DNA of 64,000 nucleotides from Clostridioides sp. GTDB lineage: Bacteria; Bacillota; Clostridia; Peptostreptococcales; Peptostreptococcaceae. The position numbers were made by a program, and so were the translations under genes. Below the pieces are notes generated by a model. The model was given only the letters and a program-made list of their open reading frames with translations, made no database searches and was not told the origin of the DNA. The stretch covers positions 310,001 through 374,000 of the forward strand of contig JAISJN010000008.1 of the NCBI GenBank assembly GCA_031261505.1, given 5' to 3'. This document shows positions 52,089 through 60,902 of this stretch, piece after piece (position 1 is the stretch's first letter; each line of letters opens with the position of its first letter).

Positions 52089-52700
52089 CTACTTCTTGCT
52101 TCCTATCTTATTTTCCTCTCCGTTTAACAGCCTTTTGATATTAGCTCTATGGGTAAAGGCCACCGATATTGTAAGGAAAAACGCAACAACCAATCCCTTG
52201 TAATTATGGCTAAAGAACATAAACGGAATCGAAAATGCTATCCCGATTATAGAACCGAGCGACACATACTTAGTGATGACTGTAATAACTAAAAATATAG
52301 ATAGACAACACATTGCTATCACTGGATTCATTGCTATTACCGCACCTAATGAAGTGGCTACTCCCTTTCCACCTCTAAATCCGAGGAAGGCTGGCCAGTT
52401 ATGTCCACAAACTACAAACACCACTGCCACGTAACCTGCGACATCCCTGTCTATTCCGAACTTACTTCCGAGTATCTGTCCAATGAACACCGCTATGAGC
52501 CCCTTCAACAGGTCACCTATAAATGTCATTGCACCTGCTTTTTTTCCAAGCGTCCTCATAACATTTGTAGATCCAGCGTTTCCGGAACCCTGTGTTCTAA
52601 TATCGACTCCACTCATTTTCTTACCAATGATGTATGAAGTCGATATATTGCCTAAAAGATACGCAATCACTGCGATTGCAATATACGTAAAAACTATCAC
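52089..52700 (-). CDS. plsY: Acyl-phosphate:glycerol-3-phosphate acyltransferase
   Basis: Membrane enzyme that transfers an acyl group from acyl-phosphate to glycerol 3-phosphate, the first step of phospholipid synthesis. The 203-residue product has about five membrane segments and the three PlsY motifs: GSGNAGSTNVMRTLGKKAG, GHNWPAFLGFRGGKGVATSLG, and the C-terminal HRANIKRLLNGEENK. The start is GTG at 52700 with GGGGGAG ahead. Between der and gpsA. Confidence 0.96.
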   Translation of the reverse strand: MIVFTYIAIAVIAYLLGNISTSYIIGKKMSGVDIRTQGSGNAGSTNVMRTLGKKAGAMTFIGDLLKGLIAVFIGQILGSKFGIDRDVAGYVAVVFVVCGHNWPAFLGFRGGKGVATSLGAVIAMNPVIAMCCLSIFLVITVITKYVSLGSIIGIAFSIPFMFFSHNYKGLVVAFFLTISVAFTHRANIKRLLNGEENKIGSKK

Positions 52701-52769
52701 TTAATGCTCCCCCTTAGGTCGAAATCCTAAATTAATTTCTTTATTTAACTCTAAGCTCGCACTACGAGT

Positions 52770-54101
52770 CTATTTTCTGTTTGATTTTTGTTTGTACTCA
52801 ACTCTTATGCTAGTACCCTCGAATCCAAAGTTTTCTCTGAATTTATTTTCTAGGTATCTAGTGTACGAGAAGTGAGTAAGCTCCTTGTCATTTATAAATA
52901 ATGTAAACTTAGGAGGTTTGATATCTGTCTGAGTACCATAGTATATCTTAAGTCTTTTACCCTTGTCTGAAGGTGGTTGGTTAAGCATTACTGCCTCTCC
53001 TATTACATCGTTAAGAGCTGAAGTCGATATCCTCTTAGAATGTTCACTCGCAACAAATACAACCTCGTCCAAGATCTTATTCATTCTCTGGTTTGTCAAC
53101 GCAGATACGAAAAGCATTGGAGCGTACATCATGAACGGGAATTTATTTCTGATATCTGCCTTGTAACTTTGCATTGTCTTATTGTCTTTTTCTAGTAGAT
53201 CCCATTTGTTTACTACGAATATACAAGCCTTTCCCTCATCGTGAGCTATACCGGCTACCTTTGTATCCTGTTCAGTAGGTCCTTCTTCTGCATCTATTAC
53301 AATTAGAACTACATCCGCCCTGTCGACGGCGCTCATTGCTCTTATTACGCTGTATTTTTCTACTTTTTCATATATCTTGCTCTTACGTCTAAGCCCAGCA
53401 GTATCTATAAGTAAGAACTTCTGACCATTTTTTTCAAGGTAGGTATCTACCGCATCCCTAGTTGTTCCGGCGATTGGGCTCACTATTACACGCTCTTCGC
53501 CCAACATATTGTTGAGTATAGAGCTCTTACCTACATTTGGCTTACCTGTTATGGCTACCCTTATTATATCTTCGTCGTACTCTGTATCTAATCCTTCTGG
53601 GAAGTTCTCTACTATTTCATCTAGTAGATCCCCTAGTCCCATACTGTTTGCACCAGAAACGGCAAACGGATTTCCAAGTCCTAGTTCGTAGAAATCGTAG
53701 ACATTATCAAACTGACTCTTGCTGTCTATCTTGTTTACAACTAGTATGACTGGTTTTTTTGTCCTTCTAAGCATCTGAGCTACTTCTCTGTCCGCTGCAG
53801 TAAGCCCAGCTTTACCGTCTACGATAAACAGGATTACATGTGCCATATCCATAGCTAGAACTGCCTGGTCCCTCATCTGAGATAGTATGATGTCTTCTGT
53901 ATCTGGATCTATACCACCTGTATCAATCAATGTGAAGTACTTAGTCAACCATTCTACCTCTGCAAATATTCTATCTCTTGTCACGCCTGGAGTATCTTCA
54001 ACTATCGAAATTCTCTTCCCCGCGAACTTATTAAATAAAGTTGATTTTCCGACGTTCGGTCTCCCCACTATCGCGACAACTGGTCTGTTAACGTTGTTCA
54101 T
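52770..54101 (-). CDS. der: Ribosome assembly GTPase Der (EngA)
   Basis: Double GTPase needed for 50S subunit maturation. The 443-residue protein has two G domains, each with a full motif set: GRPNVGKSTLFN, DTPGVTRD, DTGG, NKID, and GKPNVGKSSILN, DTAGLRRK, NKWD. A C-terminal KH-like domain includes QPPSDKGKRLKIYYGTQT. AAGGAG precedes the ATG at 54101. It starts the der-plsY-gpsA group. Confidence 0.98.
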   Translation of the reverse strand: MNNVNRPVVAIVGRPNVGKSTLFNKFAGKRISIVEDTPGVTRDRIFAEVEWLTKYFTLIDTGGIDPDTEDIILSQMRDQAVLAMDMAHVILFIVDGKAGLTAADREVAQMLRRTKKPVILVVNKIDSKSQFDNVYDFYELGLGNPFAVSGANSMGLGDLLDEIVENFPEGLDTEYDEDIIRVAITGKPNVGKSSILNNMLGEERVIVSPIAGTTRDAVDTYLEKNGQKFLLIDTAGLRRKSKIYEKVEKYSVIRAMSAVDRADVVLIVIDAEEGPTEQDTKVAGIAHDEGKACIFVVNKWDLLEKDNKTMQSYKADIRNKFPFMMYAPMLFVSALTNQRMNKILDEVVFVASEHSKRISTSALNDVIGEAVMLNQPPSDKGKRLKIYYGTQTDIKPPKFTLFINDKELTHFSYTRYLENKFRENFGFEGTSIRVEYKQKSNRK

Positions 54102-54229
54102 CTTTTTCTCCTTTTGTAAAACTTATTTTTATTTACTGCTCACTCAATCTACACTTACTAACTGTATCGCTTGTTCAACTCTAACGCTATCTCAAACATA
54201 CAAATATCTAATCCGAGTACTACGCGTAT

Positions 54230-55561
54230 TTACCTGCCAAGTATCGACTTTAACGCATCCTTACCGCGGTTTTCGCATGGTACTACCTTTACTCCTAATC
54301 TCTCTATCAAACCGTCTAGGGTAATATCGTCTAAGAATATCAGTTCGTCCGCCTTTAGCATACTTCTTGTGATATACAGAGCTTCACCTAGGTCCACATC
54401 TCCGAGTTGCTCTAATAAATCACCTGCTGTGAGCAGACCTGATACTGTAATCGTCTCTCCCAAGAAGTTATTTTTAATCTCAAACACCTGTATATTTAGT
54501 GTAGGGAATTTATTCATTATCTTACTTGCCATCTCAGATATAAATCCATAGGCTGAATGTCCCGTAGCTATTGAGATCTTCCTTGCTGTAACTTCGAAGT
54601 CATCAGGATATGTATTTAGTTCTTCCTCGATTTCGGTTCCAAGTTTTCTTATCATTCCAACGCCATCTTCAAATTGCAAAAATCCCTCGTATGCCTCGTA
54701 TGGAGGTAACTCTACTCCAGCAGACACGTAAAATTCATCTGATAGGAATATAAACCTAGTGCCCATCTCACCTATCAACTTCTCTTGAATGCCCTCAACC
54801 TGTTCTATAACATCCTTACATCCAGCGGAGTCAAATATCTTTATCGCTGCAAGATTTTCTCTATACTTAGTTATTCCAACTGGTACGACAGCTATGCTAT
54901 TTACATTTGGATATAGTGTTTCTAAATCCCTGACAGTCCTATCCAATTCCTCACCGTCGTTGTATCCTGGACATAAGACAACTTGGCAGTTCATAGTAAT
55001 ATTTGCATCTGCAAGCCTCTTCATAGTGTTGTAGAGTTCTCCTGCGAACCTGTTGTTTATCATCTTCTGTCTCAACTCTGGATTGGTCGTATGAACCGAA
55101 ATATTGATTGGACTTATTCTGTATTTTATTATACTGTCGATATCTTCTTCACTCATATTTGTAAGTGTGACGAAGTTCCCCTGTAAGAAAGACAACCTTG
55201 AATCGTCGTCCTTAAAGTACAGAGTTTCCCTCATACCACTTGGCAATTGGTCCACAAAGCAGAAAACACATTTGTTTCTACAACTCTTTGCCTTGTCTAT
55301 GATGGGATTTGAAAATTCAATACCTAGGTCCTCGTCGTATTCTTTTTCTATCTCAAAGATTACGACCTCTCCATCTTTACCCTCTATTTCAACTTCTAAG
55401 TATTCATCGCTCAGTAAGAATCTATACTCTATTATATCATGTATCGGTTGATTGTTAATCGAAATTAAAAAATCTCCAACCTCTATTCCAAGTTCCTCTG
55501 CTATACTCTCTGGTACTATCTTGTTTATAATATTATTCGCTTTTTTTACGTTTACTTCCAT
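54230..55561 (-). CDS. DUF512 family radical SAM-like protein with PDZ domain
   Basis: The 443-residue protein has an N-terminal PDZ-like domain (NIINKIVPESIAEELGIEVGDFLISINNQPI), then the radical SAM-type cysteine triplet in SCRNKCVFCFVDQLPSGMRETLYFKDDDSRLSFLQGNFVTLTN (CxxxCxxC), and the DUF512 domain (ATGHSAYGFISEMASKIM, LGETITVSGLLTAGDLLEQL). Members are universally found next to der in clostridia, but no reaction is established. ATG at 55561 is chosen (AAGGAG five bases ahead); the upstream in-frame start at 55585 is less likely. Confidence 0.9.
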   Translation of the reverse strand: MEVNVKKANNIINKIVPESIAEELGIEVGDFLISINNQPIHDIIEYRFLLSDEYLEVEIEGKDGEVVIFEIEKEYDEDLGIEFSNPIIDKAKSCRNKCVFCFVDQLPSGMRETLYFKDDDSRLSFLQGNFVTLTNMSEEDIDSIIKYRISPINISVHTTNPELRQKMINNRFAGELYNTMKRLADANITMNCQVVLCPGYNDGEELDRTVRDLETLYPNVNSIAVVPVGITKYRENLAAIKIFDSAGCKDVIEQVEGIQEKLIGEMGTRFIFLSDEFYVSAGVELPPYEAYEGFLQFEDGVGMIRKLGTEIEEELNTYPDDFEVTARKISIATGHSAYGFISEMASKIMNKFPTLNIQVFEIKNNFLGETITVSGLLTAGDLLEQLGDVDLGEALYITRSMLKADELIFLDDITLDGLIERLGVKVVPCENRGKDALKSILGR

Positions 55562-55696
55562 GCTAACTCCTTCTTTCGAGGTCAATTACGCGACAAAACA
55601 TCTCTAATTTAGAGATATTATGTCGTAAAATATTTTTTTACATATTTTTTAATGTTATCATATTTTAAACATATAAGCAACTCAATTCCTCTTGGC

Positions 55697-55897
55697 TTAA
55701 TGTTTTACAACAATTAGAATTCCACCTGTGAGGTCGTGTACAGTCCCTCCCAAAAATTTTGATAATAGCATGGCCTTCTTCTCCATCTCCTTATCGTCCT
55801 TGACGTAAAAAATCGGACATCCTCCGCCAAACTTCAGATTTACGTCTTTAGTAACTACCGCCAATGCGTAGTCGCTGATTCCTATATTTGAATTCAT
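55697..55897 (-). CDS. Small protein associated with YIEGIA, putative capping complex subunit
   Basis: The 66-residue product (MNSNIGISDYALAVVTKDVNLKFGGGCPIFYVKDD...TGGILIVVKH) is a short beta-rich protein with no signal or membrane segment. Its place right after the two YIEGIA genes matches the small gene labelled capping complex subunit for YIEGIA in clostridial annotations that I recall. No function is demonstrated as far as I know. GAGGTG precedes the ATG, and the gap to the first YIEGIA gene is 20 bases. Confidence 0.75.
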   Translation of the reverse strand: MNSNIGISDYALAVVTKDVNLKFGGGCPIFYVKDDKEMEKKAMLLSKFLGGTVHDLTGGILIVVKH

Positions 55898-55916
55898 GGT
55901 TTCACCTCATTTATCT

Positions 55917-56855
55917 TTATTTATTTAAACTTCCTATCTTGTGTTTTTGAAGGCTTAAGTTTTTGCCCTTTGCACTCTCTATTATAGGCGCTGATTTTAC
56001 TGCTTCTATTACATCTCGCGCGTTTCCGTACGTTGGAACGAAGGCAAATACCAGGCTTTCATTCTTCGGATTTCGTCTAGCGAGCGGTGTGTAGACTATA
56101 TCGTCAAGGTCTCCTGCCCTTCCAAGCCTTGCGTATATATTGTATAAAATCGCCTGTCTCTGTCCCGAGTTATACAGTATACCTGCGTTTTTATAATCCC
56201 TCTCCTTTGGAATTACCTCTATTCCAATTCCACGTTTCAAATAGACATCCCTATCTGATTTTAGTCCAATATTTGTAATTCCATCTAGATCGCCTACCTT
56301 GAGTATAGACCCATCTACAAAACTTATCGGAACCTCAACAACGTCTGCGATATCTGAAATGCTCTGCCTTGTCAGTAGTTTTTTCAGGATAATAGCCAAT
56401 ACTATCCCTGAAGAGCCTCCTATAGCAAGGCTTGTGATAGTTCCTAGATGAAACTCATCTATCATAACCCTATCTATTGCTACTGCCATAAAGGATGTTA
56501 TTATACACATATAGTTTCTTACCTCGTATGCCCTTGCTATCTCCTCTATAAACGCTCCTCCTCTTTGCACTAATTGAAGTGGCTCAATATTTTGAAGCGT
56601 ATTTCTCCTATTTGCCCTAACCTGCCTGAACTGTTCTGCCGCAAGTGCAAGGAAGGTTATCGATGTATAAGACCTAGCAACCAAGGCTGGAACCAAAAGG
56701 GCTCCCAACGCTGATGCGACAAATGATAGAATTAGCTGAGATACAAGTATATTTGGATGTGTAGGATATTGATTTTGATCAGTGTTCAACATTATTATCC
56801 TCGATATCACCCCGACGCATACTCCTACGTAAAACGCCAAGTCCAAACCGAACAT
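55917..56855 (-). CDS. YIEGIA-family membrane protein, paralogue 1
   Basis: The 312-residue protein has four to five membrane segments in the N-terminal half, then a soluble C-terminal domain (VGDLDGITNIGLKSDRDVYLKRGIGIEVIPKERDYKN...SGQRQAILYNIYARLG). The signature region reads GGAFIEEIARAYEVRNYMCI, a variant of the name-giving motif. It is a clear paralogue of the next gene (shared YPxxP, ALGALLVPALV, QRQAILYNIY). ATG at 56855 (MFGLDLAFYV), with GGGTG ahead, is preferred over the ATG at 56876, which touches its GAGGAGG. Probably sporulation or envelope related from its setting; function unknown. Confidence 0.82.
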   Translation of the reverse strand: MFGLDLAFYVGVCVGVISRIIMLNTDQNQYPTHPNILVSQLILSFVASALGALLVPALVARSYTSITFLALAAEQFRQVRANRRNTLQNIEPLQLVQRGGAFIEEIARAYEVRNYMCIITSFMAVAIDRVMIDEFHLGTITSLAIGGSSGIVLAIILKKLLTRQSISDIADVVEVPISFVDGSILKVGDLDGITNIGLKSDRDVYLKRGIGIEVIPKERDYKNAGILYNSGQRQAILYNIYARLGRAGDLDDIVYTPLARRNPKNESLVFAFVPTYGNARDVIEAVKSAPIIESAKGKNLSLQKHKIGSLNK

Positions 56856-56983
56856 TTTATCACCCAAATTTCTCATCCTCCTCTCGTATTGTTTTTTATT
56901 TAAATTCTTCTTCCCGTAAAACCTATATTCGCCTAAGTGATACCCTCATTCTCTCTAGAATCAGGTTCATGATATTTTACAAT

Positions 56984-57913
56984 CTAGACCTTAGCCTTGA
57001 AATATCCTTCTTTACCCTTAGATATTTCAAGTATCGGTGTGCTCTTTGCGCTTTCAATCAACTCGCTCATATCCCTAAGCATTGGTACGAACGATACTAC
57101 GATGTTGTTTTCAGCCATGTCTGACTTTGTGCTCGCTGTGATATCAAACTCATCTATATCCTTGTCTATTCCAAGGTGGATGTATATATTGTGTAGGATA
57201 GCCTGTCTCTGCCCTGCATCGTTTAGAATTCCGAAGTACTCGGCTTTCTTTGGAGTTATCCTAATCCCCATCCCCTTTTCCATATATATATCCCTCGTAG
57301 CCTTCATACCTATATTTCCTATAACGTTCTCGCCTATCTTTAAAAGTGGACCTTCAAAGTACAACTCGGCTGGAACTATATCGGCTATGTCGCCGATGCT
57401 TTTTCTGGTCAAGTATTTTTTGAACACTATTCCGACCACAACTCCCGCTATAGTTGCAGCTACTGTACAGACTACAAAGTTCTTTGAGAAGTTTTCATAT
57501 GTCGTAATATACGCAACGGACGCAAATAGGGCTGAGAACAAACTTATATAACTTCTAGTCTCATACGTGGACGATATTTCCTCGACGTATGTATCTCCCT
57601 TTGGCACCATCTCGTCATTGTCTGTGTTTTTGAGAGTTATCCTCTCTTGATCTGCTAGACCTTGGAATTGCTGAATTGCAATTGCAAAAAAGGTAAGCGC
57701 TGAATACTCTTTATCGAGCAGTGCTGGTAGAGCTATCGCGCCTAGAGATGCCGCTAATCCAGAGGATATTATCTGCTCTAGATAATCCTGTGGCCTAGAA
57801 GGGTATTGTTTGTTTTTCATAACCAAAACTAGTCCTCTACACAGTATTCCGATTATCACGGATACTATCAAAGACTGTCTGAACACCACTGCAGAAAGCA
57901 TGCTCTTTTCCAT
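56984..57913 (-). CDS. YIEGIA-family membrane protein, paralogue 2
   Basis: The 309-residue product has a similar plan: several N-terminal membrane segments (SLIVSVIIGILCRGLVLV, SSGLAASLGAIALPALL, FVVCTVAATIAGVVVGIVF) and a soluble C-terminal domain (KIGENVIGNIGMKATRDIYMEKGMGIRITPKKAEY...GQRQAILHNIYIHLG). The signature region reads GDTYVEEISSTYETRSYIS. It is the first of the tandem pair, 128 bases upstream of paralogue 1. GAGGTG precedes the ATG. The pair and the small cap protein form a conserved clostridial module between DUF512 and the PhoP/PhoR genes. Confidence 0.82.
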   Translation of the reverse strand: MEKSMLSAVVFRQSLIVSVIIGILCRGLVLVMKNKQYPSRPQDYLEQIISSGLAASLGAIALPALLDKEYSALTFFAIAIQQFQGLADQERITLKNTDNDEMVPKGDTYVEEISSTYETRSYISLFSALFASVAYITTYENFSKNFVVCTVAATIAGVVVGIVFKKYLTRKSIGDIADIVPAELYFEGPLLKIGENVIGNIGMKATRDIYMEKGMGIRITPKKAEYFGILNDAGQRQAILHNIYIHLGIDKDIDEFDITASTKSDMAENNIVVSFVPMLRDMSELIESAKSTPILEISKGKEGYFKAKV

Positions 57914-57980
57914 ATTTAATCACCTCATATTCAAATTAATCTGCGTACTCACCCTTGTTTGTTATTGTGTTCAAAAAATA

Positions 57981-58005
57981 AAAAAAATCTCCCCTTTCGA
58001 GGAAA
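57981..58005 (-). terminator. Terminator of the response regulator/kinase operon
   Basis: On the minus strand TTTCCTC (58005-57999), a GAAA loop and GGGGAGA (57994-57988) form a seven-pair stem (two G-T pairs), followed by at least seven T residues. It lies 44 bases after the kinase stop. Confidence 0.8.
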
Positions 58006-58010
58006 TTTTT

Positions 58011-58050
58011 TATTTTTCATTTAATATTTTTATTTTTCATTTAATATTTT
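58011..58050 (-). repeat. Two 20-bp tandem repeats at the 3' end of the sensor kinase gene
   Basis: TATTTTTCATTTAATATTTT occurs at 58011-58030 and again, exact, at 58031-58050. The second unit overlaps the kinase stop codon. Confidence 0.9.
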
Positions 58051-59323
58051 ATTTCGGAACCCTAAAAGTGAATTCAGTTCCTTCGCCCAACCTGCTCTCT
58101 ACACAGACAGTTCCTTTTAGAGACTTCGCTATATGTTTTACAATCGCAAGTCCTAGTCCTGTTCCACCTACATCTCTACTTCTCGCCTTGTCTACCCTGT
58201 AGAATCTCTCAAAGATTCTGCCTATGGCGTCTTCTGGTATTCCTACTCCATTGTCTTTTACCTTGATTACCATCTCGTCTCCATCAATTATAGCTATATC
58301 CACCTGACCGTAGTCTTGGGTGTACTTTATTGCATTATCTATAAGGTTTAGAAATACTTGTTTCAAGTAATCCCTGTTGCATTGAATCTTTAAATCTTTA
58401 TTTGTACAGTCGAAGTTCACGGTTATTTTTTTATCCTCCGCCGACTTCCTTGTAATATCTTCAATCTCTTGATACACGTCGTACACATTTACTTTTTCAG
58501 TTATAATCCCATCCTTGTTCTCTAAGAAGGAGATGAATAGTATATCGTCTATCAGTCTAGTCAATCTATCAGACTCGCTTTCAATAATCGATAAAAATCT
58601 ATTTCTCACATCTGCACTCAGATCCTCATTGTTTTTTAACGTCTCTACAAATCCGCTAATTGAGGTAAGAGGAGTCCTTAACTCATGGCTTACATTTGCA
58701 GCGAAATCCGTACGCATATTTTCAAGTTTGACTTTTTCTGTTATGTCTTCGATATTTATTATGAAACCTATCATTACATCGTCAGAATTAAACAGGTACA
58801 CTGGATCCTGTTTTATACTGTAGACTATTTCGTTGTCTGTTGTAATCTGCTCTACCTGACTCTGTTTTGATCCGAAAAGTCCATTTATCGCCCTTAATAT
58901 CTCCGGCTCTTTTATTTCTGTATTTATACTTTTTCCTATTATCTTAGAGTATCTTTCTCCAGGAGAGTCGTTTTTTATTATTCTTCTCGCTTCATCATTC
59001 AAAAGCATGATATTCCCTTCAATATCTATAGCTAAAATTCCATGTGATATACTTTGAAGTATAGAAATGAGTTGAAGTTGTTTGTTTTTAACCTCATCTA
59101 AATTTTTGCCTAAATTTTTAATCATATGATTAAAATTGCGAGTCAACTCTCCCAACTCGCCCTTAACCTTGCTTTCAACTCTTACATTAAATTCCTCGTT
59201 GCTCACTTTCTTCGATACCAACGTAAATTCCCTTAAATAGCTTCTGAGCACAATAGTGTATCTAAACATCAACACCGCTATCACTATAGAACTCAGAGTT
59301 ATAATAAAATACCAATTGTTCAA
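58049..59323 (-). CDS. PhoR/WalK-type sensor histidine kinase with a shortened sensor region
   Basis: The 424-residue protein has only one N-terminal membrane helix (WYFIITLSSIVIAVLMF), then HAMP (about 35-85), PAS (about 85-195), HisKA with the phospho-histidine in NVSHELRTPLTSISGF, and HATPase_c (NLIDNAIKYT, DNGVGIPEDAIGRIFERFYRV, GGTGLGLAIVKHI). Typical PhoR/WalK proteins have two membrane helices around an outer domain; here these are absent, so the signal is probably internal or membrane-derived. The start is TTG at 59323, 27 bases after the regulator stop, leaving no room for an upstream sensor. Paired with the response regulator at 59350. Confidence 0.92.
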   Translation of the reverse strand: MNNWYFIITLSSIVIAVLMFRYTIVLRSYLREFTLVSKKVSNEEFNVRVESKVKGELGELTRNFNHMIKNLGKNLDEVKNKQLQLISILQSISHGILAIDIEGNIMLLNDEARRIIKNDSPGERYSKIIGKSINTEIKEPEILRAINGLFGSKQSQVEQITTDNEIVYSIKQDPVYLFNSDDVMIGFIINIEDITEKVKLENMRTDFAANVSHELRTPLTSISGFVETLKNNEDLSADVRNRFLSIIESESDRLTRLIDDILFISFLENKDGIITEKVNVYDVYQEIEDITRKSAEDKKITVNFDCTNKDLKIQCNRDYLKQVFLNLIDNAIKYTQDYGQVDIAIIDGDEMVIKVKDNGVGIPEDAIGRIFERFYRVDKARSRDVGGTGLGLAIVKHIAKSLKGTVCVESRLGEGTEFTFRVPK

Positions 59324-59349
59324 TGTTTTATTCTCCCCCCACAGGCTGT

Positions 59350-60045
59350 CTAATCGATCTTATATCCAAGACCTCTAATAGTTTCTATATATTTTTCTGC
59401 CTTGCTCTCATCTTCTATCTTCTTTCTCAAATACCTTATATGAACGTCTACAGTTCGCGTTTCACCGTAGTATTCGTACCCCCAGATTTTGTCTAAAAGT
59501 TCGTTTCTAGACATCACCTTTCCCTTGTTTTGCAACAAGAGTTTTAGGAGGTCAAATTCCTTCAATGTCAAATCAACCTTTTCTCCAGCCTTGGTCACTA
59601 GATGTTTATTTAGATCTAACACTACATTTCCAATCGACAGTACTCCCTGGTCCACCTGGTCTGCAGTATTGTGATATCTTCTCATAACTGAATTGATCCT
59701 GGCTCTGAGTTCTTTTAAACTGAATGGCTTTGTTATATAGTCATCGGCTCCTACATCCAAGCCCTCTACCTTATCATTTTCCATGTTTTTCGCAGTTATC
59801 ATTATAACAGGTACTTCTTTTAAATCCTTGTCTTCCCTAATTTTTTTGAGGACTTCTATCCCGCTTATATTTGGCAACATCCAGTCAAGCAGTATTAAAT
59901 CTGGTCTATTTTCCTTAGCCTTGATAAATCCATCGAAACCGTCATAGGAAAAATCTACCTCGTATCCGTCCGTCTCTAAATTAAATCTCAAGAGCTCAAC
60001 TATGTGTTTTTCATCGTCAATCACTAATACCTTTTGATTATTCAT
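59350..60045 (-). CDS. OmpR/PhoB-family response regulator
   Basis: The 231-residue regulator has a receiver domain (VLVIDDEKHIVELL, phospho-acceptor Asp in LILLDWMLPNISG, conserved Lys in DYITKPFSLKELRARI) and a C-terminal winged-helix DNA-binding domain (LTLKEFDLLKLLLQNKGKVMSRNELLDKIWGYEYYGETRTVDVHIRYLRKKIED). It resembles PhoP/PhoB most closely; phosphate control is plausible but not shown. GGAGCGAG precedes the ATG. Operon with the kinase downstream. A flanked hairpin element lies upstream. Confidence 0.94.
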   Translation of the reverse strand: MNNQKVLVIDDEKHIVELLRFNLETDGYEVDFSYDGFDGFIKAKENRPDLILLDWMLPNISGIEVLKKIREDKDLKEVPVIMITAKNMENDKVEGLDVGADDYITKPFSLKELRARINSVMRRYHNTADQVDQGVLSIGNVVLDLNKHLVTKAGEKVDLTLKEFDLLKLLLQNKGKVMSRNELLDKIWGYEYYGETRTVDVHIRYLRKKIEDESKAEKYIETIRGLGYKID

Positions 60046-60101
60046 ACAACTCGCTCCTAACTTATCTTTTGTTTATTTTCTTCTATTTTTATTTAATACA
60101 A

Positions 60102-60183
60102 ATTGTTTTAGGTGATATATAACTTGAGATAAATGTCCCCCCCCTTACAGGTGGGGCATACATCTCATTTCACCTAAAACAAT
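60102..60183 (-). repeat. Dispersed hairpin element framed by a 14-bp perfect terminal inverted repeat
   Basis: ATTGTTTTAGGTGA (60102-60115) and its exact complement (60170-60183) bracket the element's second-stem half: on the minus strand GAAATGAGATGTATGCCCCACC, a short loop, then GGGACATTTATCTCAAGTT. The termini give the copy the appearance of a small mobile unit or a large cruciform. It lies between pgeF and the response regulator. Confidence 0.75.
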
Positions 60184-60209
60184 CACTCAAACTTAAAAAT
60201 AAATTGTAT

Positions 60210-60902
60210 TTAACCTAGTATCTCCAGCATAATGCCTATTCGTCCGCCTACCTTATCGTGTTTTCTATACGAATAGAATTCATCACAGTGGCAACTTGTG
60301 CATATATCCATGTTGTATATATTCTCTTCTGCTACTCCGGCTTCTTTCAGTATTAGTTCATTTGTCTTCCATAGATCCAATTTGACGTTTCCATCGCTTC
60401 TAAAACAGACATCTCCAAACTTTTCTTCAAATTGCTGAGCTAATTCCTCTGATATCTCGTAACAGCACACGCCTATAGACGGTCCTATCACGCATTTTAG
60501 TTTTTTAGGATCTGTACCGTACAGTTTCTCCATCTTTTTTATAGCTTTCTGTGTAATTGTATCAAATGTTCCTCTCCAGCCAGAATGAGCTATTCCTATA
60601 GCCTTATTTTCGCTATCCATTATCGCTATTGGAACGCAGTCTGCTGTAAATATCAGTAGCGGAACGTTCACTAGATTTGTAACTAATGCATCTCCGTCTT
60701 TTCTTACACCAATATCTGATTTTTCTACTACATTTACAACATCTGAATGTATTTGCTGTCCACTAGTTAAATTTTCAATGGTAAATCCAGCTTCTCTACA
60801 TACTTTTTCCATATCTGTCCAAGAACACCCATCCACACTACGCTTTGTGACTGCGAGATTGAAACCATCTTGGATATTTTCCAGTTTGATAAAATCACTC
60901 AT
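60210..60902 (-). CDS. pgeF: Peptidoglycan editing factor / YlmD-YfiH laccase-domain protein
   Basis: Cu/Zn-type nucleoside-processing fold (DUF152); E. coli YfiH removes mis-incorporated L-Ser from peptidoglycan precursors, and other members have purine nucleoside activity. The 230-residue product has the metal ligands His in GQQIHSDVV and IGIAHSGWRGTFDTI, Cys in the GPSIGVCCYEI region, and the C-terminal CTSCHCDEFYSYRKHDKVGGRIGIM. ATG at 60902, within the last codons of nrdR (4-base-type overlap), is preferred: AGGGAG lies seven bases ahead. Annotated as YlmD in the ylm cluster of Firmicutes. Confidence 0.93.
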   Translation of the reverse strand: MSDFIKLENIQDGFNLAVTKRSVDGCSWTDMEKVCREAGFTIENLTSGQQIHSDVVNVVEKSDIGVRKDGDALVTNLVNVPLLIFTADCVPIAIMDSENKAIGIAHSGWRGTFDTITQKAIKKMEKLYGTDPKKLKCVIGPSIGVCCYEISEELAQQFEEKFGDVCFRSDGNVKLDLWKTNELILKEAGVAEENIYNMDICTSCHCDEFYSYRKHDKVGGRIGIMLEILG

